DNA of 18,783 bases, taken from positions 1 through 18,783 of the forward strand of contig DVLP01000361.1 in assembly GCA_018715445.1 (NCBI GenBank). Direction: 5' to 3'. The translations under genes and the position numbers were made by a program. Shown piece after piece: positions 10,973 through 17,214 of this stretch (the first letter of the stretch is position 1; each line of letters begins with the position of its first letter). The stretch is from Candidatus Avipropionibacterium avicola (GTDB taxonomy: Bacteria > Actinomycetota > Actinomycetes > Propionibacteriales > Propionibacteriaceae). A model generated the notes under the pieces. It ran no database searches. It worked only from the letters and a program-made list of their open reading frames with translations, and was not told where the DNA came from.

Positions 10973-11055
10973 CCTCCCGGTGATCGGAAGGCGTCCTTCT
11001 TGGTTCGGGTCGAGCGTGGCGGACCCGCCCGGACCCGTTGCAACGCCTCTCGACC
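10973..11055 (-). promoter_or_regulatory. probable S-adenosylhomocysteine (SAH) riboswitch in the metH leader
   Basis: In the metH RNA sense: P1 pairs GGUCGAG (11055-11049) with CUCGACC (11014-11008). Immediately after the P1 5' arm comes AGGCGU (11048-11043), followed by UGCAACG. AGGCGU pairs with ACGCCU (10994-10989) beyond the P1 3' arm, making the pseudoknot P4. A short GGCGG/CCGCC hairpin lies inside. This order (P1, GCGYUGC strand, internal hairpin, P1 3', A-rich joint, pseudoknot strand) is that of the SAH aptamer, which is known upstream of ahcY, metF and metH. The P4 3' strand overlaps CCUUCC (10991-10986), which can otherwise pair with the SD region GGGAGG (10978-10973) across a 7-nt loop. 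SAH binding would thus free the SD and switch metH on. The identification is by eye against the known layout. Confidence 0.75.
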
Positions 11056-11062
11056 GCCGCCG

Positions 11063-11068
11063 AGTCTA
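11063..11068 (-). promoter_or_regulatory. candidate metH -10 box
   Basis: TAGACT on the minus strand fits TANNNT. Counting about 7 nt downstream puts the transcription start at about 11056, exactly at the first base of the riboswitch P1 helix, which supports both calls. No good -35 is recognised 16-18 bp further up. Confidence 0.5.
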
Positions 11069-11135
11069 CCCAGCCCGGCCACTCCTGACCCTCCCGGGGC
11101 AGTGGGCAAGACCCCACCCACACCGCTCCCCCCCA

Positions 11136-11212
11136 GGATTCTGAGCAGAATTGCAGCAGATACCGGTTGCTGGCTGCAGGATTGGTCAGAATTCGCGTAC
11201 AGCGGAGCGGGG
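11136..11212. repeat. 77-bp direct repeat, copy 1, upstream of the phosphotransferase gene
   Basis: This copy matches 12226-12302 at 74 of 77 positions (differences at 11173, 11182 and 11201). It contains nested inverted repeats: outer ATTCTGA (11138-11144) with TCAGAAT (11186-11192); inner TGCAGCAG (11152-11159) with CTG-G-CTGCA (11170-11178), one base bulged; plus a local palindrome ATTCTG-AG-CAGAAT at the left end. The copy occupies the middle of the 316-bp gap between metH and the kinase gene. The rest of that gap holds the metH leader and promoter on the left and about 70 bp of kinase 5' region on the right. Confidence 0.9.
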
Positions 11213-11282
11213 AACCCGCCATCGGCGGGGTCGTAGTCTGCTGTCTGTGTGTTGCGCCCCCGATGAGCGGACCCGGTCGACG

Positions 11283-12212
11283 ATGCAGCCGAACCACTCG
11301 GGTGAACTGCCGGACGAGGTCCTGAGAGACGCGGCACAGGTGGTCGGAGCCGAGATCACCCTTGTCCGTCGCCTCCCCGGGGGCGTCAACGCGGGATCCC
11401 TCCAGGTCCAGCTGGACGGTGGGACGCGTGCCGTGCTCAAGGCCGAGCCTCGCATCCACTCCCATCAGCTCGACGAGACCCTGCGTGCCCAACGAATTGC
11501 CGAGCACCTGCGCGGGCGGGGCTACCCCACCCCGGCCTGGCTCGGCGTCGGTGCAACCTCCACCCATGTGTGGCACCTGACGGACTTCGTGGATGCCACG
11601 CCGGCGTCAGAGCTGACCCCGGACCTGATCACACAGCTGATGGGGATCATCGAGCTGCAGGCCGGTGAGGCCACCGAGCCGTACGACCACTGGTCGTACG
11701 CCTGGCGGGTTGCGACCGGCAGGGAGTCGACAGACGTCACCGAGACGGCGGAGCAGGTGGGCCTGCGTCGCGCGATCGCTCGCCTCCCGGGACACTCCCC
11801 CGAGGTGTCGACACTCGTCGAGCGCCTGCGGCAGATGTGCACCGGGGCACCGCCACCACCCGAGGCACCGGACGTGGTGCATGCCGACCTCGCCACCCCA
11901 AGCAACGTCCTGGTCCGTGACGCAGAGGTGGTGGCGGTCGTGGACATCGGCAATGCCGGGAGCGGCACGCGCGCCATCGATCTCACCGCCCTCGTGTGGT
12001 ACACCTTCCGCGATCCGCAGCTGGACGGCGCACGGCAGCAGCTGTGGACCAGGATCCTCGACCTTGTCGGGTGGGACGCTGCGGCAGTGCTCGCCGCCTC
12101 ACACATCCTCCACATGCTCGAGATCCCCATCCGCGGCGGCCACGAGGACGTCGTGCCCGAAGTGGTCACGCGTGGCCATCACGCCCTCGACGAGCTCACG
12201 TCGCTTGACTGA
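11283..12212 (+). CDS. aminoglycoside phosphotransferase (APH)/choline kinase-family protein
   Basis: 309 aa small-molecule kinase of the protein-kinase-like APH fold. Seen: nucleotide loop LPGGVNAGSL (31-40), lysine in AVLKAE (Lys53), the Brenner catalytic motif VVHADLATPSN (198-208; His200, Asp202, Asn208), the metal-binding VVDIGNAGSG (219-228; Asp221), and AIDL with Asp233. The catalytic set is intact. Typical substrates are sugars, aminoglycosides, macrolides, amino acids or choline; nothing here identifies which, and resistance should not be assumed. The ATG at 11283 has a weak SD. GGAACC (11211-11216) with TAGTCT (11234-11239), 17 bp apart, is a possible promoter starting at the edge of the repeat. 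The gene is bracketed by the 77-bp repeats, and a copy of its last codons recurs at 12315. Confidence 0.87.
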   Translation: MQPNHSGELPDEVLRDAAQVVGAEITLVRRLPGGVNAGSLQVQLDGGTRAVLKAEPRIHSHQLDETLRAQRIAEHLRGRGYPTPAWLGVGATSTHVWHLTDFVDATPASELTPDLITQLMGIIELQAGEATEPYDHWSYAWRVATGRESTDVTETAEQVGLRRAIARLPGHSPEVSTLVERLRQMCTGAPPPPEAPDVVHADLATPSNVLVRDAEVVAVVDIGNAGSGTRAIDLTALVWYTFRDPQLDGARQQLWTRILDLVGWDAAAVLAASHILHMLEIPIRGGHEDVVPEVVTRGHHALDELTSLD

Positions 12213-12221
12213 CCAGCTGTG
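12184..12221. repeat. 38-bp direct repeat, copy A (end of the phosphotransferase gene and its stop)
   Basis: This covers the final codons of the kinase gene plus 9 bp after the stop. It matches 12315-12352 at 35 of 38 positions (differences at 12201, 12207 and 12215), with an offset of 131 bp. The second 77-bp repeat lies between the two copies. Confidence 0.85.
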
Positions 12222-12225
12222 ACCG

Positions 12226-12302
12226 GGATTCTGAGCAGAATTGCAGCAGATACCGGTTGCTGACTGCAGGAGTGGTCAGAATTCGCGTACGGCGGAGCGG
12301 GG
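12226..12302. repeat. 77-bp direct repeat, copy 2, downstream of the phosphotransferase gene
   Basis: Same element as 11136-11212, in the same orientation, offset by 1090 bp, 74/77 identical. It starts 13 bp after the kinase stop codon. Arms: ATTCTGA (12228-12234) with TCAGAAT (12276-12282); TGCAGCAG (12242-12249) with CTG-A-CTGCA (12260-12268). It is followed by 12 bp of unrelated G-rich sequence and then the kinase-tail remnant. Confidence 0.9.
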
Positions 12303-12314
12303 GCGGCCGGGGCA

Positions 12315-12352
12315 CCCTCGACGAGCTCACGACGCTTCACTGACCGGCTGTG
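12315..12352 (+). pseudogene. remnant of a second phosphotransferase gene (C-terminal tail and stop) = 38-bp repeat copy B
   Basis: In the plus strand this reads T-L-D-E-L-T-T-L-H-stop (12312-12341), against A-L-D-E-L-T-S-L-D-stop at the end of the intact kinase gene. The match continues past the stop (35/38 overall). It lies 12 bp after the second 77-bp repeat. The order repeat, then gene, then repeat, then gene tail implies a duplicated unit whose second gene body was deleted. Confidence 0.7.
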
Positions 12353-12354
12353 CC

Positions 12355-12369
12355 GAGCCAAACAGGCTC
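12355..12369. terminator. small hairpin between convergent genes, possible weak terminator
   Basis: GAGCC (12355-12359) and GGCTC (12365-12369) enclose the loop AAACA. It sits between the kinase-tail remnant and the 3' end of the GNAT gene, so it could serve either strand. The 5-bp stem without a U-run is weak. Confidence 0.25.
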
Positions 12370-12410
12370 ACCTCGATGCCCGGTGACCCGGTGGGCTGTC
12401 GATGGCGGCT

Positions 12411-12983
12411 TCACCACTCCTTGGCGATCCGCAATGGGTGGTGTTCGAGGTCGGCGAGGAAACGTGCACTCCGCGTGCTGGTCGCCCTGGTGAGCAAGAC
12501 GTCGTCGCACGTCCAGGTGTGCCCTTCGGGTCCAGCCACGATCGTGGCCCTCCACGCGTGGGACCACCCGGCTCGACGGTAGAAGTCGATCAGCGCCGGT
12601 GCACACATGAGCAGCCCGATGTCGGCGTCACTCTTGTCGATTCGCTCTGCAGCTCGGAGGTTCAACCGAGTGCTCCATCCGTCCCCGCGGAACGCTGGAT
12701 AGGTCATCACTGAGGTGGGACTCTGAACCTCGTACTCAGCTCCGTTGACCGTCACTGTGGTCGTGATGATCTCCAGATGGCTGACGAGTTGGGTTCCTGC
12801 GACAAAGACCAGATGGTGCGGGCGCAGTCCAGGGTCGGTGATCTGGTCACGAAACCGGTTGGGACCGGTGAATCCCTCGGGCCAGGTGATCCGCAGGAAG
12901 CACAGGGCTTGAAGCCGCAACGGTTCGGGAAAGGCCTCGTCCGAGTACTCCTGGAACTCGATCATCGGCCCGGGCTGCTCCAT
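12411..12983 (-). CDS. GNAT-family N-acetyltransferase
   Basis: 190 aa. Acetyl-CoA-dependent acyl transferase by fold. Seen: substrate-side strands HHLVFVAGTQLVSHLEIITTTV (56-77); motif A, PTSVMTYPAFRGDGWSTRLNLRAAE (89-113), where R-G-D-G-W corresponds to the pyrophosphate-binding R/QxxGxG/A loop; and the C-terminal LIDFYRRAGW (131-140), the usual F-Y-x-x-x-G-W/F GNAT ending. The arrangement recalls AAC(2')-like enzymes, but the substrate cannot be read. The ATG at 12983 lies only 2 bp after the dehydratase stop, implying co-transcription with the ROK and dehydratase genes; an internal ATG at 12965 is an alternative start. Confidence 0.8.
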   Translation of the reverse strand: MEQPGPMIEFQEYSDEAFPEPLRLQALCFLRITWPEGFTGPNRFRDQITDPGLRPHHLVFVAGTQLVSHLEIITTTVTVNGAEYEVQSPTSVMTYPAFRGDGWSTRLNLRAAERIDKSDADIGLLMCAPALIDFYRRAGWSHAWRATIVAGPEGHTWTCDDVLLTRATSTRSARFLADLEHHPLRIAKEW

Positions 12984-12985
12984 GG

Positions 12986-14725
12986 TCAGTGGGACTCGCG
13001 GCTGACCTCGGAGCCGGAGGAGCCGACCAGGAAGTCGAGGTCGGCACCGGTGTGGGCCTGCTGGACGTGGTCGACGTACAGGCGTTCCCAGCCCCGTTTC
13101 GGGTTGGCGAAGGCGGCAACGGCGGCCGGGCTCGGCTCCCGGGCGTTGAGTTCCTCGTCGGCGATGTCGACCGCGAGGAGTCGGTTCTCGACGTCGAGGA
13201 TCACCCAGTCACCGGTACGGACCTTGGCCAGCGGTCCGCCGGCTGCCGCTTCCGGGCTGACGTGCAGCACGACGGTCCCGTACGCGGTGCCGCTCATCCG
13301 GCCGTCGCAGATCCGGACCATGTCCCGTACGCCCTGCTCCAGGAGCTTGCGGGGCAGCGGCATGTTGGACACCTCGGGCATGCCGGGGTACCCCTTCGGG
13401 CCACAGCCACGCAGGATCATCACCGAGTCGGCGTCGATGTCGAGATCGGGGTCGTCGACCCGGGAGTGGAAGTCCTCGATCGAGTCGAAGACCACGGCCC
13501 GGCCCCGGTGGTTGAGCAGACGGGGCGAGGCCGCCGACGGCTTGACCAGAGCCCCGTCGGGCGCCAGGTTGCCCCGTACGACCACCAGTCCGGCTTCGGC
13601 CTGCACCGGGGTGTCGAACGGAGCGATCACCTCGGTGTCCCAGATGGCGGCATCCTCGAGCCCCTCGACCAGGGGGCGACCATCGACGGTGAGGGCCTCC
13701 GGGTCGAGCAGGTCCCGGACCTCACGCAGCACCGCTCGCAGCCCACCGGCGCGGAACAGGTCATCCATCAGGTGCTTGCCGGCGGGCTGCAGGTTCACCA
13801 ACAACGGCACCCGCGACCCGATCCGGTCGAAGTCGTCGATGCTCACCTCGATCCCGAGGCGGCCGGCCAGGGCCAGCAGGTGGACCACCGCATTGCTCGA
13901 CCCACCGATCGCAGCGAGCGCGACGATGGCGTTGTGGAAGGACGCCTTGGTCAGGAAGGTCGACGGTCGACGATCCTGGGTGATCATGTCGACCACCAGC
14001 CGGCCGGCCTCGTGGGAGGCCTGCAGCAACCGTGCATCGGGGGCCGGGGTCCCGGCGACCCCGCGGGGGATGAAACCGAGCGCCTCGGTGACCAGCGCCA
14101 TCGTCGAGGCGGTGCCCATGGTGTTGCAGTGGCCCTTGCTGCGGATCATGGCCGACTCGCTGGCGGAGAAGTCCTCCTGGCTCAACGTGCCCGCCCGGAC
14201 CTCCTCGCCGAGGCGCCACACGTCGGTGCCACAACCCAGCGGAGCCCCTCGGAAGTGTCCGGTCAGCATCGGCCCTCCGGGCACGACCACCGCGGGCAGG
14301 TCGACCGACGCGGCCGCCATCGTCAGCGACGGGATCGTCTTGTCGCAGCCACCGAGCAGCACGACGGCATCGATCGGGTTCGCCCGCAGCATCTCCTCGA
14401 TCGCCATCGCGGCCATGTTGCGCCACAGCATCGCGGTGGGTCGCACATTGGTCTCGCCGAGGGACACGACCGGCAGGTCGACGGGGATGCCACCTGCTTC
14501 GTAGACCCCGTTGCTGACCGAGGCGGACAGCTCGTCGAGGTGGGCGTTGCAGGGGGTGAAGCCCGCCGCGGTGTTGGCGATCGCGATCTGGGGTCGACCG
14601 TCGAAGGCATCGGCCGGCACCCCGCGTCGCATCCAGGCCCGGTGGATGTAGCCGTTGCGGTCCTGCTCGCCGTACCACTGTGCGCTGCGCAGCGGACAGC
14701 CCGCCGGCCGTGAGTCGCCTGTCAT
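12986..14725 (-). CDS. IlvD/Edd-family sugar-acid dehydratase (L-arabinonate/D-xylonate dehydratase type)
   Basis: 579 aa. Removes water from an aldonate to give a 2-keto-3-deoxy acid, using a [2Fe-2S] cluster and Mg2+. It carries the pentonate-dehydratase hallmarks at the same numbering as the Rhizobium L-arabinonate dehydratase: Cys59 (FTPCNAH), Cys127 and Lys129 (LGGCDKT; the lysine carbamylated in relatives) and Cys200 (KGHCNTMGTAST). The N-terminal RSAQWYGEQDRNGYIHRAWMR, LGCGTDVW (163-170) and the catalytic-serine region DGRMSGTAYGT also fit. It is not the branched-chain biosynthesis IlvD: length, N-terminus and context differ. Whether it prefers xylonate, arabinonate, galactonate or gluconate is unknown. 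The ATG at 14725 has AAAGGA upstream and overlaps the ROK stop (ATGA), so translation is coupled to the repressor. The GNAT gene follows after 2 bp. Confidence 0.92.
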   Translation of the reverse strand: MTGDSRPAGCPLRSAQWYGEQDRNGYIHRAWMRRGVPADAFDGRPQIAIANTAAGFTPCNAHLDELSASVSNGVYEAGGIPVDLPVVSLGETNVRPTAMLWRNMAAMAIEEMLRANPIDAVVLLGGCDKTIPSLTMAAASVDLPAVVVPGGPMLTGHFRGAPLGCGTDVWRLGEEVRAGTLSQEDFSASESAMIRSKGHCNTMGTASTMALVTEALGFIPRGVAGTPAPDARLLQASHEAGRLVVDMITQDRRPSTFLTKASFHNAIVALAAIGGSSNAVVHLLALAGRLGIEVSIDDFDRIGSRVPLLVNLQPAGKHLMDDLFRAGGLRAVLREVRDLLDPEALTVDGRPLVEGLEDAAIWDTEVIAPFDTPVQAEAGLVVVRGNLAPDGALVKPSAASPRLLNHRGRAVVFDSIEDFHSRVDDPDLDIDADSVMILRGCGPKGYPGMPEVSNMPLPRKLLEQGVRDMVRICDGRMSGTAYGTVVLHVSPEAAAGGPLAKVRTGDWVILDVENRLLAVDIADEELNAREPSPAAVAAFANPKRGWERLYVDHVQQAHTGADLDFLVGSSGSEVSRESH

Positions 14726-15963
14726 TGCCCGGTCCTTTCCTGAACCCCGTCACGGTGGTCACCGTCACGATGGTCACCGTCCAGCCACCCGGCCGGATCG
14801 GCGATCACCCCCGCCAGTACGCGGTGAGCTGCCCCTGTCGCAGCGCGCCACTCGCCGCCGTCCTCGATGCTCACGGTAGCCGGTGCGATCGGCGCTGACA
14901 GCACACGGGCCCGCAACTCGGAGACGATCGGCGCGACCACATGGTCTCCCAGGCAGGCAAGGAATCCGCCGAGCACGACCTCGGTCACGTCGAGCAGGTT
15001 GAGCGCTCCGGAGATCGCCACCCCCAGGGCCCGACCAGCAGCTCGTACGGCTTCGCCCGCCACCGGGTCATCGGCGGCCAGCCTGGCCAGCAACGCATCC
15101 GTGTCGCGGACTCCGGCGGCGGCCAGCACCGCCCCTCGCCCGGCTCGGGTCTCGAGGCAGCCGGTGGCCCCGCAGGCGCACCGTGGGCCGTCCGGGTCGA
15201 GGCACAGGTGCCCCAGTTCGCCGCCCCAGCCGTGGCCCCCGGCGGCGATGCGACCCCGGAGCACCACAGCGGATCCGATGCCGGTGTCGCCGGAGACGTA
15301 GAGGAACTCGTCGCGATCACCCCGACGACCCGGAGCCGTGTGTGCCACGGTGGTCGCAGCCGCATCGGCCTCGTTGACCAGGACGAAGCGGCCGAGGTCG
15401 AGTCCGCTGTCGGCCAACAGGGGTTGGGGTCGCACGCCCTGCCAGTCGAGGTTGGGGGCGCGCAGGATCTCCCCGGTGGCCTCGGCGACCAGACCGGGGA
15501 CTGCCAGGCCGAGGCCGACGAGACGGACCCCGTCCACCAGGCGACGTGCCCGGTCGAGCATCGCGGCCGCCTGGGCATGCGCCACGACGGGGTCGCGGTC
15601 GTCGAGCGGCTGGTCCTGGTGGACCAGCACCTCGCCGGTCAGATCGATCGCGCGCACCACGACCCGGTTGACCCCGATCTCGCACCCCAGGGCGGCCACC
15701 GACCGGCGGGCCGGCACCAGGGGTGTGGCCGGGCGGCCCCGCCCGCCACTGATCGGTGCCTGCTCGTGGACCAGCCCACCGGCGACCAACTCATCAACCA
15801 GCCTGGACACCGAGGAGCGTGTCATCCCTGTGCTGGCAGCGATGTCGGCGCGACTGGGTCGGTCCGAGGCGACGATGGTCTCCAGCACCAGGGCGAGGTT
15901 GGCCGCGCGCAGGCTCCGCTGGCGCATCACGGCGCGCATCCCCGGGGCGGCGGCATCGGTCAT
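14722..15963 (-). CDS. ROK-family transcriptional repressor, probable xylose regulator (XylR-like)
   Basis: 413 aa. N-terminal winged helix-turn-helix at about 35-66 ([29 protein letters not shown]), then the linker SGGRGRP and a ROK sugar-binding/kinase-like domain. The ROK zinc motif is intact: GELGHL (248-253) and [10 protein letters not shown] (262-271) with Cys262, Cys264 and Cys269. NEADAAA (197-203) is the repressor-like version of the kinase ND-A motif. The length of about 400 aa matches HTH-bearing ROK repressors rather than glucokinases. The gene lies head-to-head with xylA and in one operon with the dehydratase, so it most likely represses both arms and releases them on binding xylose or a related sugar. 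The ATG at 15963 has no SD and a leaderless-type -10. The C-terminal tail contains a GDHRD-type duplication. Confidence 0.9.
   Translation of the reverse strand: MTDAAAPGMRAVMRQRSLRAANLALVLETIVASDRPSRADIAASTGMTRSSVSRLVDELVAGGLVHEQAPISGGRGRPATPLVPARRSVAALGCEIGVNRVVVRAIDLTGEVLVHQDQPLDDRDPVVAHAQAAAMLDRARRLVDGVRLVGLGLAVPGLVAEATGEILRAPNLDWQGVRPQPLLADSGLDLGRFVLVNEADAAATTVAHTAPGRRGDRDEFLYVSGDTGIGSAVVLRGRIAAGGHGWGGELGHLCLDPDGPRCACGATGCLETRAGRGAVLAAAGVRDTDALLARLAADDPVAGEAVRAAGRALGVAISGALNLLDVTEVVLGGFLACLGDHVVAPIVSELRARVLSAPIAPATVSIEDGGEWRAATGAAHRVLAGVIADPAGWLDGDHRDGDHRDGVQERTGQ
14749..14778. repeat. two 15-bp tandem units inside the ROK C-terminal coding tail
   Basis: GTCACGGTGGTCACC (14749-14763) is followed directly by GTCACGATGGTCACC (14764-14778), one base different. 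The repeat is in frame and encodes the doubled DGDHRD-type tail of the ROK protein, outside the conserved fold. Most likely a slippage product. Confidence 0.8.
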
Positions 15964-15968
15964 GGGGG

Positions 15969-15997
15969 TTGACTCTACCGTTGTCGCGACTTAAGTT
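15969..15997 (+). promoter_or_regulatory. candidate xylA-xylB promoter
   Basis: TTGACT (15969-15974), a 17-bp spacer and TAAGTT (15992-15997) lie 32-60 bp before the xylA ATG. The -35 is one base from consensus and the -10 fits TANNNT. The -35 overlaps the -10 of the divergent ROK gene. Confidence 0.5.
15972..15977 (-). promoter_or_regulatory. candidate leaderless -10 box for the ROK operon
   Basis: TAGAGT on the minus strand, 8 nt before the ATG at 15963. The absence of an SD and this spacing suggest a leaderless transcript. The box shares bases 15972-15974 with the xylA -35, so the two promoters cannot be occupied independently. Confidence 0.4.
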
Positions 15998-16009
15998 CGA
16001 CCCTGGAAC
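15989..16009. promoter_or_regulatory. candidate ROK operator in the xylA leader
   Basis: The 8-bp palindrome ACTTAAGT (15989-15996) covers the xylA -10. Next to it are GTTC (15995-15998) and GAAC (16006-16009), 4-bp arms separated by 7 bp. A protein bound here would block xylA transcription. ROK repressors bind spaced inverted repeats rich in GTT/AAC, so the fit is reasonable but unproven. Confidence 0.35.
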
Positions 16010-16028
16010 AAATATGAGGAGCGTTGCG

Positions 16029-17207
16029 ATGTCGCCTACCCCCGTCCCCGACGACAAGTTCTCGTTCGGCCTGTGGACCGTCGGCTGGCCCGCCGCCGAC
16101 CCGTTCGGCACGGCGACCCGACCCGTCCTCGACCCGTGGGAGTACGCGCAGCGGCTCGCCGAGCTCGGCGCCTGGGGGATCAGCTTCCACGACAACGACG
16201 TCTTCGACTTCGACACCCCACCGACCGTCGAACGCGAACGTCTCGCCGAGCTCAAGCGGGCCTGCGAGCAGAGCGGTCTGGTCATCGAAATGGTGACCAC
16301 CAACACCTTCACCCACCCGGTCTTCAAGGACGGCGGACTGACCTCCAACGACCGTACGGTCCGTCGTTTCGGTCTGCGCAAGATCCTGCACGCGGTCGAC
16401 ATCGCCGCCGAGATGGGGGCGACGACCTTCGTGATGTGGGGCGGCCGCGAGGGCGCCGAGTACGACGGCTCCAAGGACCTGCACTCCGCGTTCGCCCGCT
16501 ACGCCGAGGGACTCGACACGGTGGCGGCCCACATCAAGGACCAGGGGTACGACCTGCGGATCGGCCTGGAGCCCAAGCCGAACGAGCCTCGCGGCGACAT
16601 CCTGCTGCCGACCGTCGGCCATGCCCTGGCGCTGATCGCCGAGCTGGAGCACGGTGACATCGTCGGACTGAACCCCGAGACCGGGCACGAGCAGATGGCC
16701 GGGCTGAACTACACCCACGGACTGGCCCAGGCCCTGTGGGCGGACAAGCTCTTCCACATCGACCTGAACGGCCAACGAGGACTCAAGTACGACCAGGACC
16801 TGGTCTTCGGTCACGGAGATCTGTTGTCGGCCTTCTTCACCGTCGACCTGTTGGAGAACGGCTTCGTCGCCAACCCCGACGGGCCCCGCTACACCGGACC
16901 CAAGCACTTCGACTACAAGCCCTCGCGGACCGAACACCTCAACGGTGTCTGGGAATCCGCGCAGGCCTGCATGCAGACCTATCTGATGTTGGCCGACAAG
17001 GCCAAGGCCTTCCGCGCCGACCCCCGGGTGCACGAGGCCTGGCACCGCGCCGGGGTCGACTCGCTCGCCGAGCCGACCCTGGATGCCGGTGAGTCGATCG
17101 CGGACTTCCTTGCCCGGGAAGAGGATTTCGACGTCACGGCTGCCGCCGAACGCGACTACGGTTTCGTCCGGCTCAACCAGCTCGCCCTCGAGCACCTGAT
17201 CGGATGA
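16029..17207 (+). CDS. xylA: xylose isomerase
   Basis: 392 aa, the actinobacterial class I size. Isomerises D-xylose to D-xylulose (and glucose to fructose) in the cytosol with two divalent metals. The catalytic and metal residues are in place with near-Streptomyces numbering: His54 and Asp57 (FHDND), Glu181 and Lys183 (LEPKPNEP), Glu217 and His220 ([13 protein letters not shown]), Asp245, Asp255 and Asp257 ([15 protein letters not shown]) and Asp295 (HFDYKP, shifted about 8 residues by a small insertion after DLLENG). Asp24-Pro25-Phe26 (ADPFG) supplies the phenylalanine that reaches the neighbouring subunit's active site. The ATG at 16029 is preceded by GAGGAG (16016-16021). xylB follows after 7 bp. 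Confidence 0.97.
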   Translation: MSPTPVPDDKFSFGLWTVGWPAADPFGTATRPVLDPWEYAQRLAELGAWGISFHDNDVFDFDTPPTVERERLAELKRACEQSGLVIEMVTTNTFTHPVFKDGGLTSNDRTVRRFGLRKILHAVDIAAEMGATTFVMWGGREGAEYDGSKDLHSAFARYAEGLDTVAAHIKDQGYDLRIGLEPKPNEPRGDILLPTVGHALALIAELEHGDIVGLNPETGHEQMAGLNYTHGLAQALWADKLFHIDLNGQRGLKYDQDLVFGHGDLLSAFFTVDLLENGFVANPDGPRYTGPKHFDYKPSRTEHLNGVWESAQACMQTYLMLADKAKAFRADPRVHEAWHRAGVDSLAEPTLDAGESIADFLAREEDFDVTAAAERDYGFVRLNQLALEHLIG

Positions 17208-17214
17208 GGCGACG

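Noticed and set aside
10967..11282. Cobalamin riboswitch upstream of metH
   Set aside because: No B12-box-like sequence and the leader is too short (about 90 nt from the likely start); the visible structure is that of an SAH aptamer.
11283..12212. Antibiotic-resistance gene with a mobile-element border
   Set aside because: The APH fold covers many house-keeping kinases. There is no transposase, integron site or base-composition shift; the flanking repeats alone do not show mobility.
12179..12361. Short minus-strand frame reading through the 77-bp repeat (also present over copy 1)
   Set aside because: The shared peptide arises because the DNA repeat is shared. The frames differ outside the repeat and have no SD or conserved start.
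12777..14713. Two long plus-strand frames (about 575 codons each) antisense to the dehydratase
   Set aside because: Opposite the clearly conserved dehydratase reading frame; low-complexity composition and no motif.
12986..14725. Dihydroxy-acid dehydratase of branched-chain amino acid synthesis (ilvD)
   Set aside because: Length, N-terminal sequence, residue numbering and position next to a ROK regulator and xylAB point to the sugar-acid branch of the family.
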